The notes: generated by a model from the sequence alone, not told the origin. A stretch of DNA of 18,190 nt from Clostridiales bacterium (GCA_004554085.1 SFNY01000050.1:1-18190); one strand, 5' to 3'. Positions 1-7,127 are shown, counted from the first letter of the stretch. Numbers and translations: made by a program.

Positions 1-41
1 ATATTTTTCCCAATTTGTCAAGTGCTTTTTTCCATGTGACT

Positions 42-75
42 AAAAAACTGGACCACACGTTTTATGTAGTCCAGT
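42..75 (-). terminator. Intrinsic terminator of the thi operon
   Basis: Read on the minus strand, ACTGGAC (75-69) pairs with GTCCAGT (53-47), and an inner ACA/TGT extends the stem. It is followed at once by a run of six T (47-42). It lies about 60 bases after the thiY stop and ends the salvage operon. The remaining bases of 1-132 are AT-rich and hold no gene that I can see. Confidence 0.85.
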
Positions 76-132
76 CTTTCTTAACTTAATGACATTGGGT
101 GAATTGCCGGGGGATCAGGTAGTGGGTTTGCT

Positions 133-1110
133 TCAGCCCAGATCCACGCGCACCTCGTCAACGGAAACCTCGCCGTCGATCAGGCCCTGATCGCGCATCC
201 AGTCGATGTTCTCCTGCCAGCACTCGTCGGACTGGGAGAGGAAGGCCGCGTCCTCCGTCTCCATCAGCGGCAGCAACACCTGCATGCTCTTGCGCTCCAC
301 AGTCTCGCTCAGCGGGAAGTTCTCCGCGCTTTGGTTGGCCAGCAGGATGGCAAGCGCCTCCTCGGGATCGGCCTTCATGTCCGCAAAGCCCTTTGCACTG
401 GCCTGCAGGAAGGCCGCGAGCACCTCGGGCTCGGCCTCGATCATCTTGTCGTTGGCCAGGAACACGCCCTCGTAGTAGGTGGGCACGCCGTAGTCGTTCA
501 GATCGAACCAGTTGACGGAGAAGCCTTCCTCCTCCATCTGGGGCACCTCGTGGTTGACCAGGCAGCCGATGGTTGCGTCCACGTTGCCGGTGGTCATGGA
601 GCTCATCAGGTCGAAGCCCACGTCGATCATGGTCACGTCGCTGTAATCCGCACCGGCAGACTCCATGATGCTGCGGATCAGCGCCTCGGACAGCTCGGTG
701 CCCGCGTAGCCGATGGTCTTGCCCACCAGGTCGGAGGGGCTGGTGATGTCCTTTTCAGCCAGGGACAGCACGATGTTCAGCGGAGCCTGCACCACTGCGG
801 CGATGGACTTGACCGGCACGCCCTGATTTGCGCGCGCCTGAATCACATCCTGCTGATAGTACAGACCGACGTCCGCGCGTCCGGCTGCCACCAGGGAGAT
901 CGCGTCGTTGGCATTGGAGGGGAAGCGGATGTTCACCTGAAGGCCCTCCTCGGCGTAGTAGCCCTTCTCGATGGCCACGTACATGAAGGCGTGCAGCGCG
1001 TTCGGATACCAGTCCAGCACCACGTCCATTTCACGCAGGGGTTCGTCCGCAAGGCATGCGCCCGTCATCATCAGGCAGCAGATCAGAATCATTGCAAAAA
1101 TGCGCTTCAT
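133..1110 (-). CDS. thiY: ThiY-like pyrimidine ABC transporter substrate-binding lipoprotein
   Basis: Extracytoplasmic binding protein of the NMT1/THI5-like family, 325 residues, a normal length. In characterised systems ThiY captures formylaminopyrimidine, a thiamine breakdown product, for import. The N-terminus is a short basic stretch, then a hydrophobic core and a plausible lipobox ending TGAC with Cys19, so it is probably a lipid-anchored protein. The family signature LDWYPNALHA follows at about residues 31-40, and a periplasmic-binding-protein fold fills the rest, including the segment NVDATIGCLVNHE near 175-187. The ATG has an AAGGAG site upstream in the 30-base gap after thiX. It is the last gene of the riboswitch-controlled thiD-tenA-thiZ-thiX-thiY operon, which supports pyrimidine rather than sulfonate or nitrate as ligand. 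The exact ligand is inferred. Confidence 0.9.
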   Translation of the reverse strand: MKRIFAMILICCLMMTGACLADEPLREMDVVLDWYPNALHAFMYVAIEKGYYAEEGLQVNIRFPSNANDAISLVAAGRADVGLYYQQDVIQARANQGVPVKSIAAVVQAPLNIVLSLAEKDITSPSDLVGKTIGYAGTELSEALIRSIMESAGADYSDVTMIDVGFDLMSSMTTGNVDATIGCLVNHEVPQMEEEGFSVNWFDLNDYGVPTYYEGVFLANDKMIEAEPEVLAAFLQASAKGFADMKADPEEALAILLANQSAENFPLSETVERKSMQVLLPLMETEDAAFLSQSDECWQENIDWMRDQGLIDGEVSVDEVRVDLG

Positions 1111-1140
1111 ATCAAAAACACTCCTTATATATCGTTAAAA

Positions 1141-1884
1141 TCAGAATTCGCCGCGCCAGCGCACGACCGCCTTCTCCAGCAGGGCGATCAGGCCCACGGC
1201 CAGCATGGCCACGATGGACAGAAGCACGATGGGCGCAAACACGCCCGCGCCGTCCAGCTGGGTCATCATGCGGCGGGAGAAGTAGCCCAGACCGCTCTGC
1301 GCGCCGAGCCACTCACCGATGGCCGCGCCGATGATGCTCATCGGAATTGCCATCTTGATCGCGGAAAAGAAGTAGGGCAGCGTGCAGGGCACCTTGATCT
1401 TGAGAAAGACGTCCCGCCTGCTGGCGCCATAGGTTTGCAACAGCTCCATCATCTCGACGCGCGCGGATTGCAGGCCGTCGTACACGGTGATGGTGATGGG
1501 GAAGAAGGTGATCAGCACGGCCACCAGCACCTTACTCCAGATGCCGTAGCCGAACCAGAGCACGAACAGCGGCGCGATGGCGGTGGTGGGGATGGTCTGC
1601 GAGGCGACGACCAGCGGGTAGAGCGCCTTGCGGCAGAGGGGGCTTGCGTCCATCAGCACCGCAAGGCCCAGGCCCAGCACCAGCGAGATGGCAAGGCCCA
1701 GCAGGGTCACGCCCATGGTTGCGGGCAGGTGCACCGTCATCAGCGGCCCTCGCAGCTCCCACAGCTTTTCCAGAATTTGCAGCGGCGTGGGCAGGATGTA
1801 GGCGGCGTTCAGCCGCATCGCGCCCAGGGCAGATTGCCCCGCTTGGCCTTCTTCATTCCACCACCTGCTTTCTGAGCATGCCAA
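1141..1884 (-). CDS. thiX: ThiX-like ABC transporter permease, 5' end apparently damaged
   Basis: Inner-membrane permease of the BPD_transp_1 family, partner of ThiY and ThiZ. From AAYILPTPLQIL onward it matches ThiX/SsuC-type permeases, with several hydrophobic helices and the coupling-loop pattern near EWLGAQSGLG. The start is the problem. Full-length relatives have a first membrane helix before the YILPTP segment; here it is absent. The open frame begins at a TTG (1884) inside thiZ, with GAGGAG four bases upstream; the first in-frame ATG is at 1818. The natural start should be the ATG at 1856, which overlaps the thiZ stop as ATGA like the other junctions. That frame begins MKKAKRGNLPWARCG and stops at 1809. 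The simplest reading is a deletion with frameshift that removed helix 1, either real or an assembly error. Family assignment is firm; function is uncertain. Confidence 0.8.
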   Translation of the reverse strand: MACSESRWWNEEGQAGQSALGAMRLNAAYILPTPLQILEKLWELRGPLMTVHLPATMGVTLLGLAISLVLGLGLAVLMDASPLCRKALYPLVVASQTIPTTAIAPLFVLWFGYGIWSKVLVAVLITFFPITITVYDGLQSARVEMMELLQTYGASRRDVFLKIKVPCTLPYFFSAIKMAIPMSIIGAAIGEWLGAQSGLGYFSRRMMTQLDGAGVFAPIVLLSIVAMLAVGLIALLEKAVVRWRGEF

Positions 1885-2614
1885 TCAGCTCCTCGCGCAG
1901 AGATACGATCTCCGGTTTCGCCAACACGCTGCGGTCACGGGGATAGTCAAGCGGCACGGGAATTTCCTTCAGCGCCCGGATGGGCGTCTGCTCCACCACC
2001 AGCACGCTGGAGGACAGAAACAGCGCCTCCTCCACGTCGTGGGTGATGAACAGGATGGTGTGCCGGTGCTTCTGCCACTGATCCAGCAGCCACTCCTGCA
2101 TGGAGATGCGGGTCAGGAAGTCCAGCGCAGAGAATGGCTCGTCCAGCAGCAGCAGATCGCTGCCGATGAGCATGGTGCGGGCGAAGGCCGCGCGCTGGCG
2201 CATGCCGCCGGAGAGCTCGTCGGGGCGCTTGTCGCGGCAGCCCGCAAGGCCGACTTCGTTGAGCGCCTGATCGATCCGCTCACTCTGCTCCTTCTTGCTC
2301 AGCTTCCGGCTGATCTCCATGGGCAGCGCCAGGTTTTCGCCCACGCTGCGCCAGGGAAAGAGCAGATCCTTCTGGGGCATGTAGCCGCAGTACTGCTTCT
2401 GTCCGGAGATGGGCTGTCCATTTACGCGGATGATGCCCTTCTTCGGTTGCAAGAGGCCGTTGGTCATGCGGAAGATGGTGCTCTTGCCGCAGCCGCTCAC
2501 GCCCAGGATGCAGTGGAAGGAGCCGGGCTCCACGTCGAAGGACAGCTCATCGATGATGTCGAAGTCCTCGCTGGGGTACTGGTAGGACACGCGGTCAAAG
2601 GAAAGCACACTCAT
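1853..2614 (-). CDS. thiZ: ThiZ-like ABC transporter ATP-binding protein
   Basis: ATPase that powers import through ThiX, in the SsuB/TauB/ThiZ group, 253 residues from the chosen start. In order it has Walker A GVSGCGKST, a Q-loop at YMPQKDLLFPW, the signature LSGGMRQRAAFART, Walker B LLLLDEPFSALD and the switch histidine in FITHDVEEAL, so it should be catalytically competent. An upstream in-frame start at 2665 exists, but MSVLSFDRVSY at 2614 is where the family begins, and its ATG overlaps the tenA stop by four bases (ATGA), the coupling pattern seen at the other junctions. Its own stop overlaps an ATG at 1856, the expected thiX start. A pyrimidine-transport role follows from operon context, since the ATPase sequence alone does not fix the substrate. 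Confidence 0.92.
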   Translation of the reverse strand: MSVLSFDRVSYQYPSEDFDIIDELSFDVEPGSFHCILGVSGCGKSTIFRMTNGLLQPKKGIIRVNGQPISGQKQYCGYMPQKDLLFPWRSVGENLALPMEISRKLSKKEQSERIDQALNEVGLAGCRDKRPDELSGGMRQRAAFARTMLIGSDLLLLDEPFSALDFLTRISMQEWLLDQWQKHRHTILFITHDVEEALFLSSSVLVVEQTPIRALKEIPVPLDYPRDRSVLAKPEIVSLREELIGMLRKQVVE

Positions 2615-3282
2615 ACGCGCATTTCCCAGGCCATGTCCCAGAAGCCCAGCTCGTAGCGGCTGCAATTGACGAAGATTTCCTTCAGATGTTCGAGCTGTTC
2701 GTCAGAAACGTCCCTGGCCAGCTTGTTCATCAGATCGATGAGCGCCGCATTCGTGGCGGCGTACTCCTCGCCGGCGTAGCCCTGTACCCACTCGCCGTAG
2801 AAGGGGTGCTCCAGCGCGCCGGGCAGCTTTGCAAGCGCCTGACCGATCTCGGCGTAGCTCCAGGAGCAGGCCAGGATCGACGCGACGATCTCCACCGGCG
2901 TTCCGGCGTTCGCCACGGACAGCATGTAATGGGTGTAGGAGAGGTTGTCCAGCGCGGGCTGCACGGCAAACACCTGCGCCTCGCTGATGCCCAGGCGCTG
3001 CATGTAGGCCCGGTGAATCTTCATCTCGCCATTGAGGATGGATTCCACGCTGGCCGCAAAGCTGCGCATCAGCTCGGGGTCGCGCGCCTTCACCACGCCC
3101 AGCGCGAACACGCGGGCGTAATCAAAGAGATACAGGTAGTCCTGCAGCATGAAATACTGAAACTTCTCCACCGGCAGGCTGCCGTCGCCCAGGCCGGTGA
3201 CGAAGGGGTGGTTAAGGCACTTTTCCCACACGGGAGCCGCCGCCCGATGCAGCGCCTCCGAAACCGTGACATCGCGCATCAT
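2611..3282 (-). CDS. tenA: Aminopyrimidine aminohydrolase / thiaminase II (TenA)
   Basis: TenA, 223 residues, an all-helical cytoplasmic enzyme. In Bacillus it hydrolyses 4-amino-5-aminomethyl-2-methylpyrimidine to HMP, feeding salvaged pyrimidine into thiamine synthesis, and it can also cleave thiamine. The family's active-site residues can be traced: Asp48 and Tyr51 in QDYLYL, the nucleophile Cys139 and Tyr143 in ACSWSY, and Glu211 in SRYELGFW. Having the Cys places it in the classical TenA_C group. Its ATG overlaps the thiD stop by four bases (3279-3282), and its stop overlaps thiZ in the same way. Sitting between the HMP kinase and a ThiXYZ-type importer, it fits the formylaminopyrimidine salvage route. 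The deformylase YlmB that the route also needs is not in this window. Confidence 0.95.
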   Translation of the reverse strand: MMRDVTVSEALHRAAAPVWEKCLNHPFVTGLGDGSLPVEKFQYFMLQDYLYLFDYARVFALGVVKARDPELMRSFAASVESILNGEMKIHRAYMQRLGISEAQVFAVQPALDNLSYTHYMLSVANAGTPVEIVASILACSWSYAEIGQALAKLPGALEHPFYGEWVQGYAGEEYAATNAALIDLMNKLARDVSDEQLEHLKEIFVNCSRYELGFWDMAWEMRV

Positions 3283-4097
3283 TCCACCTCCCGGATGAAG
3301 CTGCTCTTCAGATCGAAGAGGTGGTTCATGGGGCCGCGGCCCTTGCCCAGGTTCAGCATCGCGGCGAGCGCACCGGAGATGTAGGCCTTGGCGTTGCGCA
3401 CGGCCTCCTCCAGCTCCATGCCGCAGGCCAGATTGGACGCGATGGCGCTGGAGAGGGTGCAGCCGGTGCCGTGGGTGTTGGGGTTGTCGATGCGCTTGCC
3501 CCGGAACCAGGTGGCGGTGCCATTCTTATAGAGCAGGTCGTTTGCGTCGTTCAGGTCGTGGCCGCCCTTGAGCAGCACCGCGCAGCGGTAGGTCTCGGAG
3601 ATGGCCCGCGCGGCGTCCTCCATGTCCTGCGGGCAGCGAATCTCCATGCCGGAGAGGATCTCCGCCTCCGGGATGTTGGGCGTGACTAGCTCTGCGATGG
3701 GCAGCAGCGCGTTTTTCAGGGTGTCGATGGCCTCGTCCTGAATCAGTTTGGAGCCGGAGGTGGCGACCATCACCGGGTCGACCACGATGTGCCGCGCCGC
3801 ATAGTCCGTCAGCTTCCGGGCGATCACGCGAATCAGCGCTGCGGAGGAGACCATGCCGATCTTGACCGCATCGGGGAAGATGTCTGTGAACACGGCGTCC
3901 AGCTGGTCGGAGAGAAATTCGGGTGTGACCTCAAAGATGCCTGTGACGCCGGTTGTGTTCTGGGCAGTGAGGGCCGTGATGGCGGTCATGGCGTAGACGC
4001 CATGCGCCGACATGGTCTTCATATCTGCCTGAATCCCGGCGCCTCCGCTGGAATCGCTTCCAGCGATTGATAATGCTGTTTTCATCGTTTCTTGCAT
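3279..4097 (-). CDS. thiD: Hydroxymethylpyrimidine/phosphomethylpyrimidine kinase
   Basis: ThiD, 272 residues, ribokinase fold, which phosphorylates HMP to HMP-P and then HMP-PP for joining with the thiazole phosphate. Visible family features are ALSIAGSDSSGGAGIQAD near the start (substrate side), DPVMVATSG in the middle, LLKGGH, and the C-terminal anion-hole motif NTHGTGCTLSSAI with the catalytic-base Asp/Cys region of the family. The ATG at 4097 has AAGGAG seven bases upstream; a second ATG at 4085 starts MKTALSIAG and is also usable. It is the first gene of the operon, separated from the TPP riboswitch terminator by about 140 bases of leader, and is therefore the gene most directly controlled by TPP. 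Assignment is secure. Confidence 0.95.
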   Translation of the reverse strand: MQETMKTALSIAGSDSSGGAGIQADMKTMSAHGVYAMTAITALTAQNTTGVTGIFEVTPEFLSDQLDAVFTDIFPDAVKIGMVSSAALIRVIARKLTDYAARHIVVDPVMVATSGSKLIQDEAIDTLKNALLPIAELVTPNIPEAEILSGMEIRCPQDMEDAARAISETYRCAVLLKGGHDLNDANDLLYKNGTATWFRGKRIDNPNTHGTGCTLSSAIASNLACGMELEEAVRNAKAYISGALAAMLNLGKGRGPMNHLFDLKSSFIREVE

Positions 4098-4228
4098 GAA
4101 GATGCTCCTTTCCCGTTCAGCATTACTTTTGTATCGCGGTAGAGAGTGGTGCCCCCGGTCTGCCGCGCGAAAGCCCCGGCGTGTCCGGAGCGATCGGACG
4201 ATAATTCGGCTGCGGATGTGCCGCAGGC

Positions 4229-4278
4229 CATTCCAATTAAAAAGAGGATCACCTGACGGCGATCCTCCGTGTGGAATG
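4229..4278 (-). terminator. Riboswitch expression platform: intrinsic terminator
   Basis: Just after the TPP aptamer, the minus strand forms a ten-base-pair stem: GAGGATCGCC (4267-4258) with GGTGATCCTC (4253-4244), one G-U pair and loop GTCA. It is followed by TTTTTAATT (4243-4235). This is a good rho-independent terminator in the right place for TPP-induced premature termination. CATTCC (4278-4273) and GGAATG (4234-4229) flank it and could close an outer stem; a competing antiterminator was not resolved by eye. Between this and thiD (about 4110-4228) there is only leader, with a small TGCGG/CCGCA hairpin near 4211-4228. Confidence 0.85.
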
Positions 4279-4287
4279 CATGTTTTT

Positions 4288-4371
4288 GGCTTCCTACGAC
4301 GGCATTACCCGCATCAGGTGTAAGGGTCGAAGGTGCAACCTTCCTCTCAGCCTGTATCACAGGCTCCCCTG
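4288..4371 (-). promoter_or_regulatory. TPP riboswitch (THI element)
   Basis: On the minus strand the conserved thi-box segments occur in order and at normal spacing: GGGGAGCC at the 5' end, a small hairpin, CTGAGAGG, a variable hairpin (AAGGTTGCACCTT), CGACCCTT, ACACCTGAT, GGTAATGCC and CGTAGGAAG. CTGAGA and ACCTGAT together form the pyrimidine- and pyrophosphate-sensing cores of the known TPP aptamer. It lies between a consensus promoter and a terminator hairpin, upstream of thiD, so thiamine pyrophosphate is expected to switch the whole salvage operon off. Confidence 0.96.
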
Positions 4372-4379
4372 CATTTATG

Positions 4380-4408
4380 ATTATAGCACGATGGTTGGCG
4401 AATGTCAA
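4380..4408 (-). promoter_or_regulatory. Sigma-A promoter of the thi operon
   Basis: Minus strand TTGACA (4408-4403), a 17-base spacer, then TATAAT (4385-4380): a perfect consensus housekeeping promoter. Transcription would begin about seven bases later, at the first bases of the riboswitch, so nearly all control must come from the RNA. Confidence 0.88.
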
Positions 4409-4433
4409 ATTGTGTCGGAAAAGTTCAGGGCGG

Positions 4434-4462
4434 TTGAAACGCAGGAGAATCTCTGCTATAAT
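4434..4462 (+). promoter_or_regulatory. Sigma-A promoter of the BFD-like gene
   Basis: TTGAAA (4434-4439), 17 bases, TATAAT (4457-4462) with a TGC extension just before the -10. It points away from the thi promoter, 26 bases from it, and leads into the ribosome binding site of the small Fe-S gene at 4500. Confidence 0.82.
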
Positions 4463-4499
4463 ACCGCTGTGGATTGTTACAGACGGGGAGGATGAGGGC

Positions 4500-4688
4500 A
4501 TGAATCGGAACAAGCTGGCCTGCGGATGCAGGGAGGTTACCTACGGCATGATCGAGGACGCTGTTCGCGCAGGAGCGAAGTCGTACGAGGAGATACAGGA
4601 GAAACTGCGCTTCGGCAGGGGCTGCGGAGGCTGCAGGGAGTTCATCCGCGCGTTCGTGCGCGAGCTGTTGGAGGAACAGGAGAAGTGA
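4500..4688 (+). CDS. Small BFD-like [2Fe-2S]-binding protein
   Basis: A 62-residue protein that is essentially one BFD (bacterioferritin-associated ferredoxin)-type [2Fe-2S] domain. The four ligands are the CxC pair in LACGCRE near residues 8-10 and the CxxC pair in GRGCGGCRE near residues 42-45, with a helical segment between and an acidic C-terminal helix. The chosen ATG at 4500 has GGGGAGG eight bases upstream; the frame is open farther upstream, but that part would overlap the riboswitch and promoter and does not resemble any family. In other bacteria such domains act alone as electron carriers, or as parts of NirB, NifU or glycerol/proline dehydrogenases. It has its own promoter and terminator and no redox partner nearby, so its partner is unknown. 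Confidence 0.88.
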   Translation: MNRNKLACGCREVTYGMIEDAVRAGAKSYEEIQEKLRFGRGCGGCREFIRAFVRELLEEQEK

Positions 4689-4705
4689 GGCAGGGCATCG
4701 ATTGC

Positions 4706-4755
4706 AAAACCCAGGCCCGCGGAGCGGCGGAATGCGCTCTGCGTGCCTGGGTTTT
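4706..4755. terminator. Bidirectional terminator between convergent genes
   Basis: AAAACCCAGGC (4706-4716) pairs perfectly with GCCTGGGTTTT (4745-4755), eleven base pairs. An inner GAGCG/CGCTC hairpin sits in the loop. The A-run on the left and T-run on the right let it work on both strands, serving the BFD-like gene (plus) and yhbY (minus). Confidence 0.85.
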
Positions 4756-4806
4756 AAGTTTCAAGGAATGAACGACCGGGTAAGTCAACCCTTCTCAGGC
4801 CTGCGC

Positions 4807-5100
4807 TTACAGATCCTCCAGGCAAATCTTGGAATCCTTGCGCGCCTGGCGGTAGATGCTGAAGCGGTTGCCGATGGTCTGCACCGGCTCCGCGTGCACG
4901 CGCTCGCAGAGCAGCTCGCAGGCCTCGCGGGCGGTGTAGGGGGCGTTCTTCTGGACGTTGACCTTGATCAGCTCCCGGGCCTCCAGAGCGTCCCAGCACT
5001 GCTTGGCCAGATTGTCGGTGATGCCGTCCTTGCCGATTTGGAGCACCGGCTCCATGGTATTGCACATTGCGCGCAGCTTCGCGCGCTGCTTGGTGGTCAT
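4807..5100 (-). CDS. yhbY: YhbY/CRM-domain ribosome-associated RNA-binding protein
   Basis: A 97-residue single CRM (CRS1-YhbY) domain. The N-terminus MTTKQRAKLRAMCNTMEPVLQIGKDG-type sequence, the family's glycine loop (IGKDG, near residues 22-26), followed by TDNLAKQCWDAL, LIKVNV and the C-terminal TIGNRFSIYR strand, match bacterial YhbY. Members bind pre-50S particles and help ribosome assembly. The ATG has a GGAG-type site in the 30-base gap after obgE, so the two are probably co-transcribed; nth-obgE-yhbY groups DNA repair with ribosome maturation. The length is normal for the family. Confidence 0.92.
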   Translation of the reverse strand: MTTKQRAKLRAMCNTMEPVLQIGKDGITDNLAKQCWDALEARELIKVNVQKNAPYTAREACELLCERVHAEPVQTIGNRFSIYRQARKDSKICLEDL

Positions 5101-5130
5101 AGCTCGTATCCTCCAATATCGTAACTGCTG

Positions 5131-6405
5131 TTATTCCACGAAATCGAACTCCATCTCGCCGATGCAGACGGTGGAGCCCTCGCCCGCACCCGCCTCGCGC
5201 AGCGCGTCGATCACGCCCATGCGGCGCAGCGTGCGGTGGAAGTAGTTGAGGGATTCCTCGTTGCCGAAGTTGACCGAGGCGACCAGATGGTCGATGGATG
5301 CACCCGACAGATAGAAGCTGCCGCCGCTTCTCTGGATCTCGAAGCCGCTGTCCTGGCTGTCCAGATCGAAGTCGAACAGCTCCTCCTCGGCGAAGGGCTC
5401 CGCGTCCGGGCAGGTTCTGAGCATGCGCACCGTGGCGCGCATCAGCGCATCGAAATTGCTTCGCGTGGCCGCGGAGACGGCGTAGATCTCAATTCCGCTT
5501 CCGTCCAGCTTCTCCTTCAGGCGCGCAAGGTTCTCCTCCGCGCCGGGAAGGTCCATCTTGTTGGCGACCACGATGACCGGGCGGTTCTTCAGGTCGCCGT
5601 AGCTCTCCAGCTCCTTGAGGATCGCGTCGTAGTCCTCCAGGGGATCGCGGCCCTCGCAGCCGGAGATGTCCACCACGTGCAGCAGCATCCGCGTGCGCTC
5701 CACGTGGCGCAAAAAGGCGTGGCCCAGGCCGACGCCCTCGCTGGCCCCCTCCACCAGGCCGGGGATGTCCGCCAGCACGAAGCTGGAGTCGTCCTGCTTG
5801 ACGATGCCCAGGTTCGGCTGGAGCGTGGTGAAGTGGTAGTTGGCGATCTTCGGGCGCGCCGCCGTGACCACCGAGAGGATGGTGCTCTTGCCCACGTTGG
5901 GGAAGCCCACCAGACCCACGTCTGCGATGGACTTCAGCTCCAGCGTCAGCTCCATCACCTCGCGCTTCTCGCCGGGCTTGGCGAACTGGGGGGCCTGACG
6001 GGTGGGAGTGGCGAAGTGCTGGTTGCCGAAGCCGCCCTTGCCGCCGCGCTGCAGCACCTTCTCCACGCCCGCAGCGTAGAGATCCAGCAGAATCTTGCCG
6101 CTGGCCTTGTCGCGCACCACGGTGCCCGGGGGAACCTCGATCACCACGTTCACGCCGTTCTTGCCGCTCTTGCGGTTGCTCATGCCGTCCTCGCCGTTGC
6201 CGGCGGTGAACTTGCGGTGGTAGCGGAAATCCATCAGCGTGTGCATGCGGTCGGTGGCGGAGAAGATCACGTCGCCGCCGCGGCCGCCGTCGCCGCCGTC
6301 CGGGCCTCCGGCCATCACGTACTTCTCGCGATGGAAGGACACGCAGCCGTTGCCGCCGTCGCCCGCCTTCGCGGTGATATTGACTACATCAACAAAAAGC
6401 GCCAT
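5131..6405 (-). CDS. obgE: Obg/CgtA family GTPase
   Basis: Obg, 424 residues, an essential GTPase for 50S maturation that also links to stringent response and, in Bacillus, to sporulation. Domains in order: the glycine-rich Obg fold (about 1-158, with GGPDGGDGGRGGDV and RGGKGGFGNQHFA), the G domain (about 159-335) with GFPNVGKST, TTLQPNLG, DIPGLVEGAS, NKMD and a SAA motif, and a C-terminal OCT domain (about 345-424, containing SGASIDHLV and NYFHRTLRRMGV). The OCT domain is the Gram-positive type. The ATG follows GAGGAG and begins 12 bases after the nth stop; yhbY follows. The usual partners rplU and rpmA are not adjacent here. Confidence 0.97.
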   Translation of the reverse strand: MALFVDVVNITAKAGDGGNGCVSFHREKYVMAGGPDGGDGGRGGDVIFSATDRMHTLMDFRYHRKFTAGNGEDGMSNRKSGKNGVNVVIEVPPGTVVRDKASGKILLDLYAAGVEKVLQRGGKGGFGNQHFATPTRQAPQFAKPGEKREVMELTLELKSIADVGLVGFPNVGKSTILSVVTAARPKIANYHFTTLQPNLGIVKQDDSSFVLADIPGLVEGASEGVGLGHAFLRHVERTRMLLHVVDISGCEGRDPLEDYDAILKELESYGDLKNRPVIVVANKMDLPGAEENLARLKEKLDGSGIEIYAVSAATRSNFDALMRATVRMLRTCPDAEPFAEEELFDFDLDSQDSGFEIQRSGGSFYLSGASIDHLVASVNFGNEESLNYFHRTLRRMGVIDALREAGAGEGSTVCIGEMEFDFVE

Positions 6406-6417
6406 AGCTTCTACTCC

Positions 6418-7050
6418 TCACTTGTCCACGCAGTGGCCGCAGAGCGCGGCGTTCAGCGGGCAATTCTCACAGTCCGGCCTCTGGGCGTGGCAGCAGCGCC
6501 GCCCGTGCCAGATCAGCAGGTGATGGCCGAAGGTCCAGATGTCCCTGTCCAGCAGCTCCCGCAGCTGCACTTCCACCTTCTCCGGGGTGTCCGCGTCGGC
6601 CAGGCCGATTCGGCGGGACAGGCGGAAAACGTGGGTGTCCACCGGAATCTGGGGATCGCCGAAGGCGGCCATCAGCACCACGCCGGCGGTCTTCTGACCC
6701 ACGCCCGGCAATGCCATCAGCTCCTCGCGGGTCTGGGGTACCTCGCCGTCGTAGCGCTCCACCAGCGCCCGGCAGGCCGCGATGATGTTCTTTGCCTTGT
6801 TGCGGTACAGCCCGCACTCCTTGATCAGCGGCTCCAGCTCCTCCGGCTCCAGCTGCGCCAGGGCCTTCGCGTCCGGATACAGGGGGAACAGCCGCGCCGT
6901 GACCATGTTCACGCGCTTGTCCGTGCACTGTGCGGAGAGGATGGTGGCGATCAGCGTCTCGTAGGGATTGCGGAAATTCAGCTCCGGCCTTGCCTCCGGA
7001 TAGAGTTTGGCCAGCTCCTGCATAATCTGTGCCGCGCACGCGCGATCCAT
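6418..7050 (-). CDS. nth: Endonuclease III (DNA glycosylase/AP lyase)
   Basis: Base-excision repair enzyme that removes oxidised pyrimidines and nicks abasic sites. The 210-residue form is preferred: the ATG at 7050 has AAAGGAGGAGAGG just upstream, while the longer frame to 7080 has no site. With this start the catalytic Lys120 (in LPGVGQKTA, the helix-hairpin-helix) and Asp138 (in PVDTHV) carry the same numbers as in E. coli Nth. The C-terminal [4Fe-4S] loop reads C-x6-C-x2-C-x6-C, one residue longer in the last interval than the usual x5, with an extra CGHC tail. It leads an operon with obgE and yhbY. Confidence 0.96.
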   Translation of the reverse strand: MDRACAAQIMQELAKLYPEARPELNFRNPYETLIATILSAQCTDKRVNMVTARLFPLYPDAKALAQLEPEELEPLIKECGLYRNKAKNIIAACRALVERYDGEVPQTREELMALPGVGQKTAGVVLMAAFGDPQIPVDTHVFRLSRRIGLADADTPEKVEVQLRELLDRDIWTFGHHLLIWHGRRCCHAQRPDCENCPLNAALCGHCVDK

Positions 7051-7095
7051 GTGCCTCTCCTCCTTTTCCCCTGTAACCATTTCAAACCATTGTGT

Positions 7096-7125
7096 ATTAT
7101 ACTATTTTGGCCGAAGCTCCGTCAA
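7096..7125 (-). promoter_or_regulatory. Promoter of nth-obgE-yhbY
   Basis: Minus strand TTGACG (7125-7120), 18-base spacer, TATAAT (7101-7096). The start falls about 40 bases before the nth ATG. The -35 box sits immediately after the upstream terminator. Confidence 0.75.
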
Positions 7126-7127
7126 GT

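Noticed and set aside
331..1875. 514-codon plus-strand open frame opposite thiY and thiX
   Set aside because: Antisense shadow with the same biased composition; it crosses the gap between two clear minus-strand genes.
4269..4497. Upstream extension of the BFD-like frame
   Set aside because: It overlaps the riboswitch and promoter on the other strand and the gene's own promoter; the ATG at 4500 has a proper ribosome binding site.
4082..4513. Minus-strand open frame of 143 codons across the thi leader
   Set aside because: It covers the riboswitch, the terminator and the promoter, and reads through conserved RNA motifs; not a protein.
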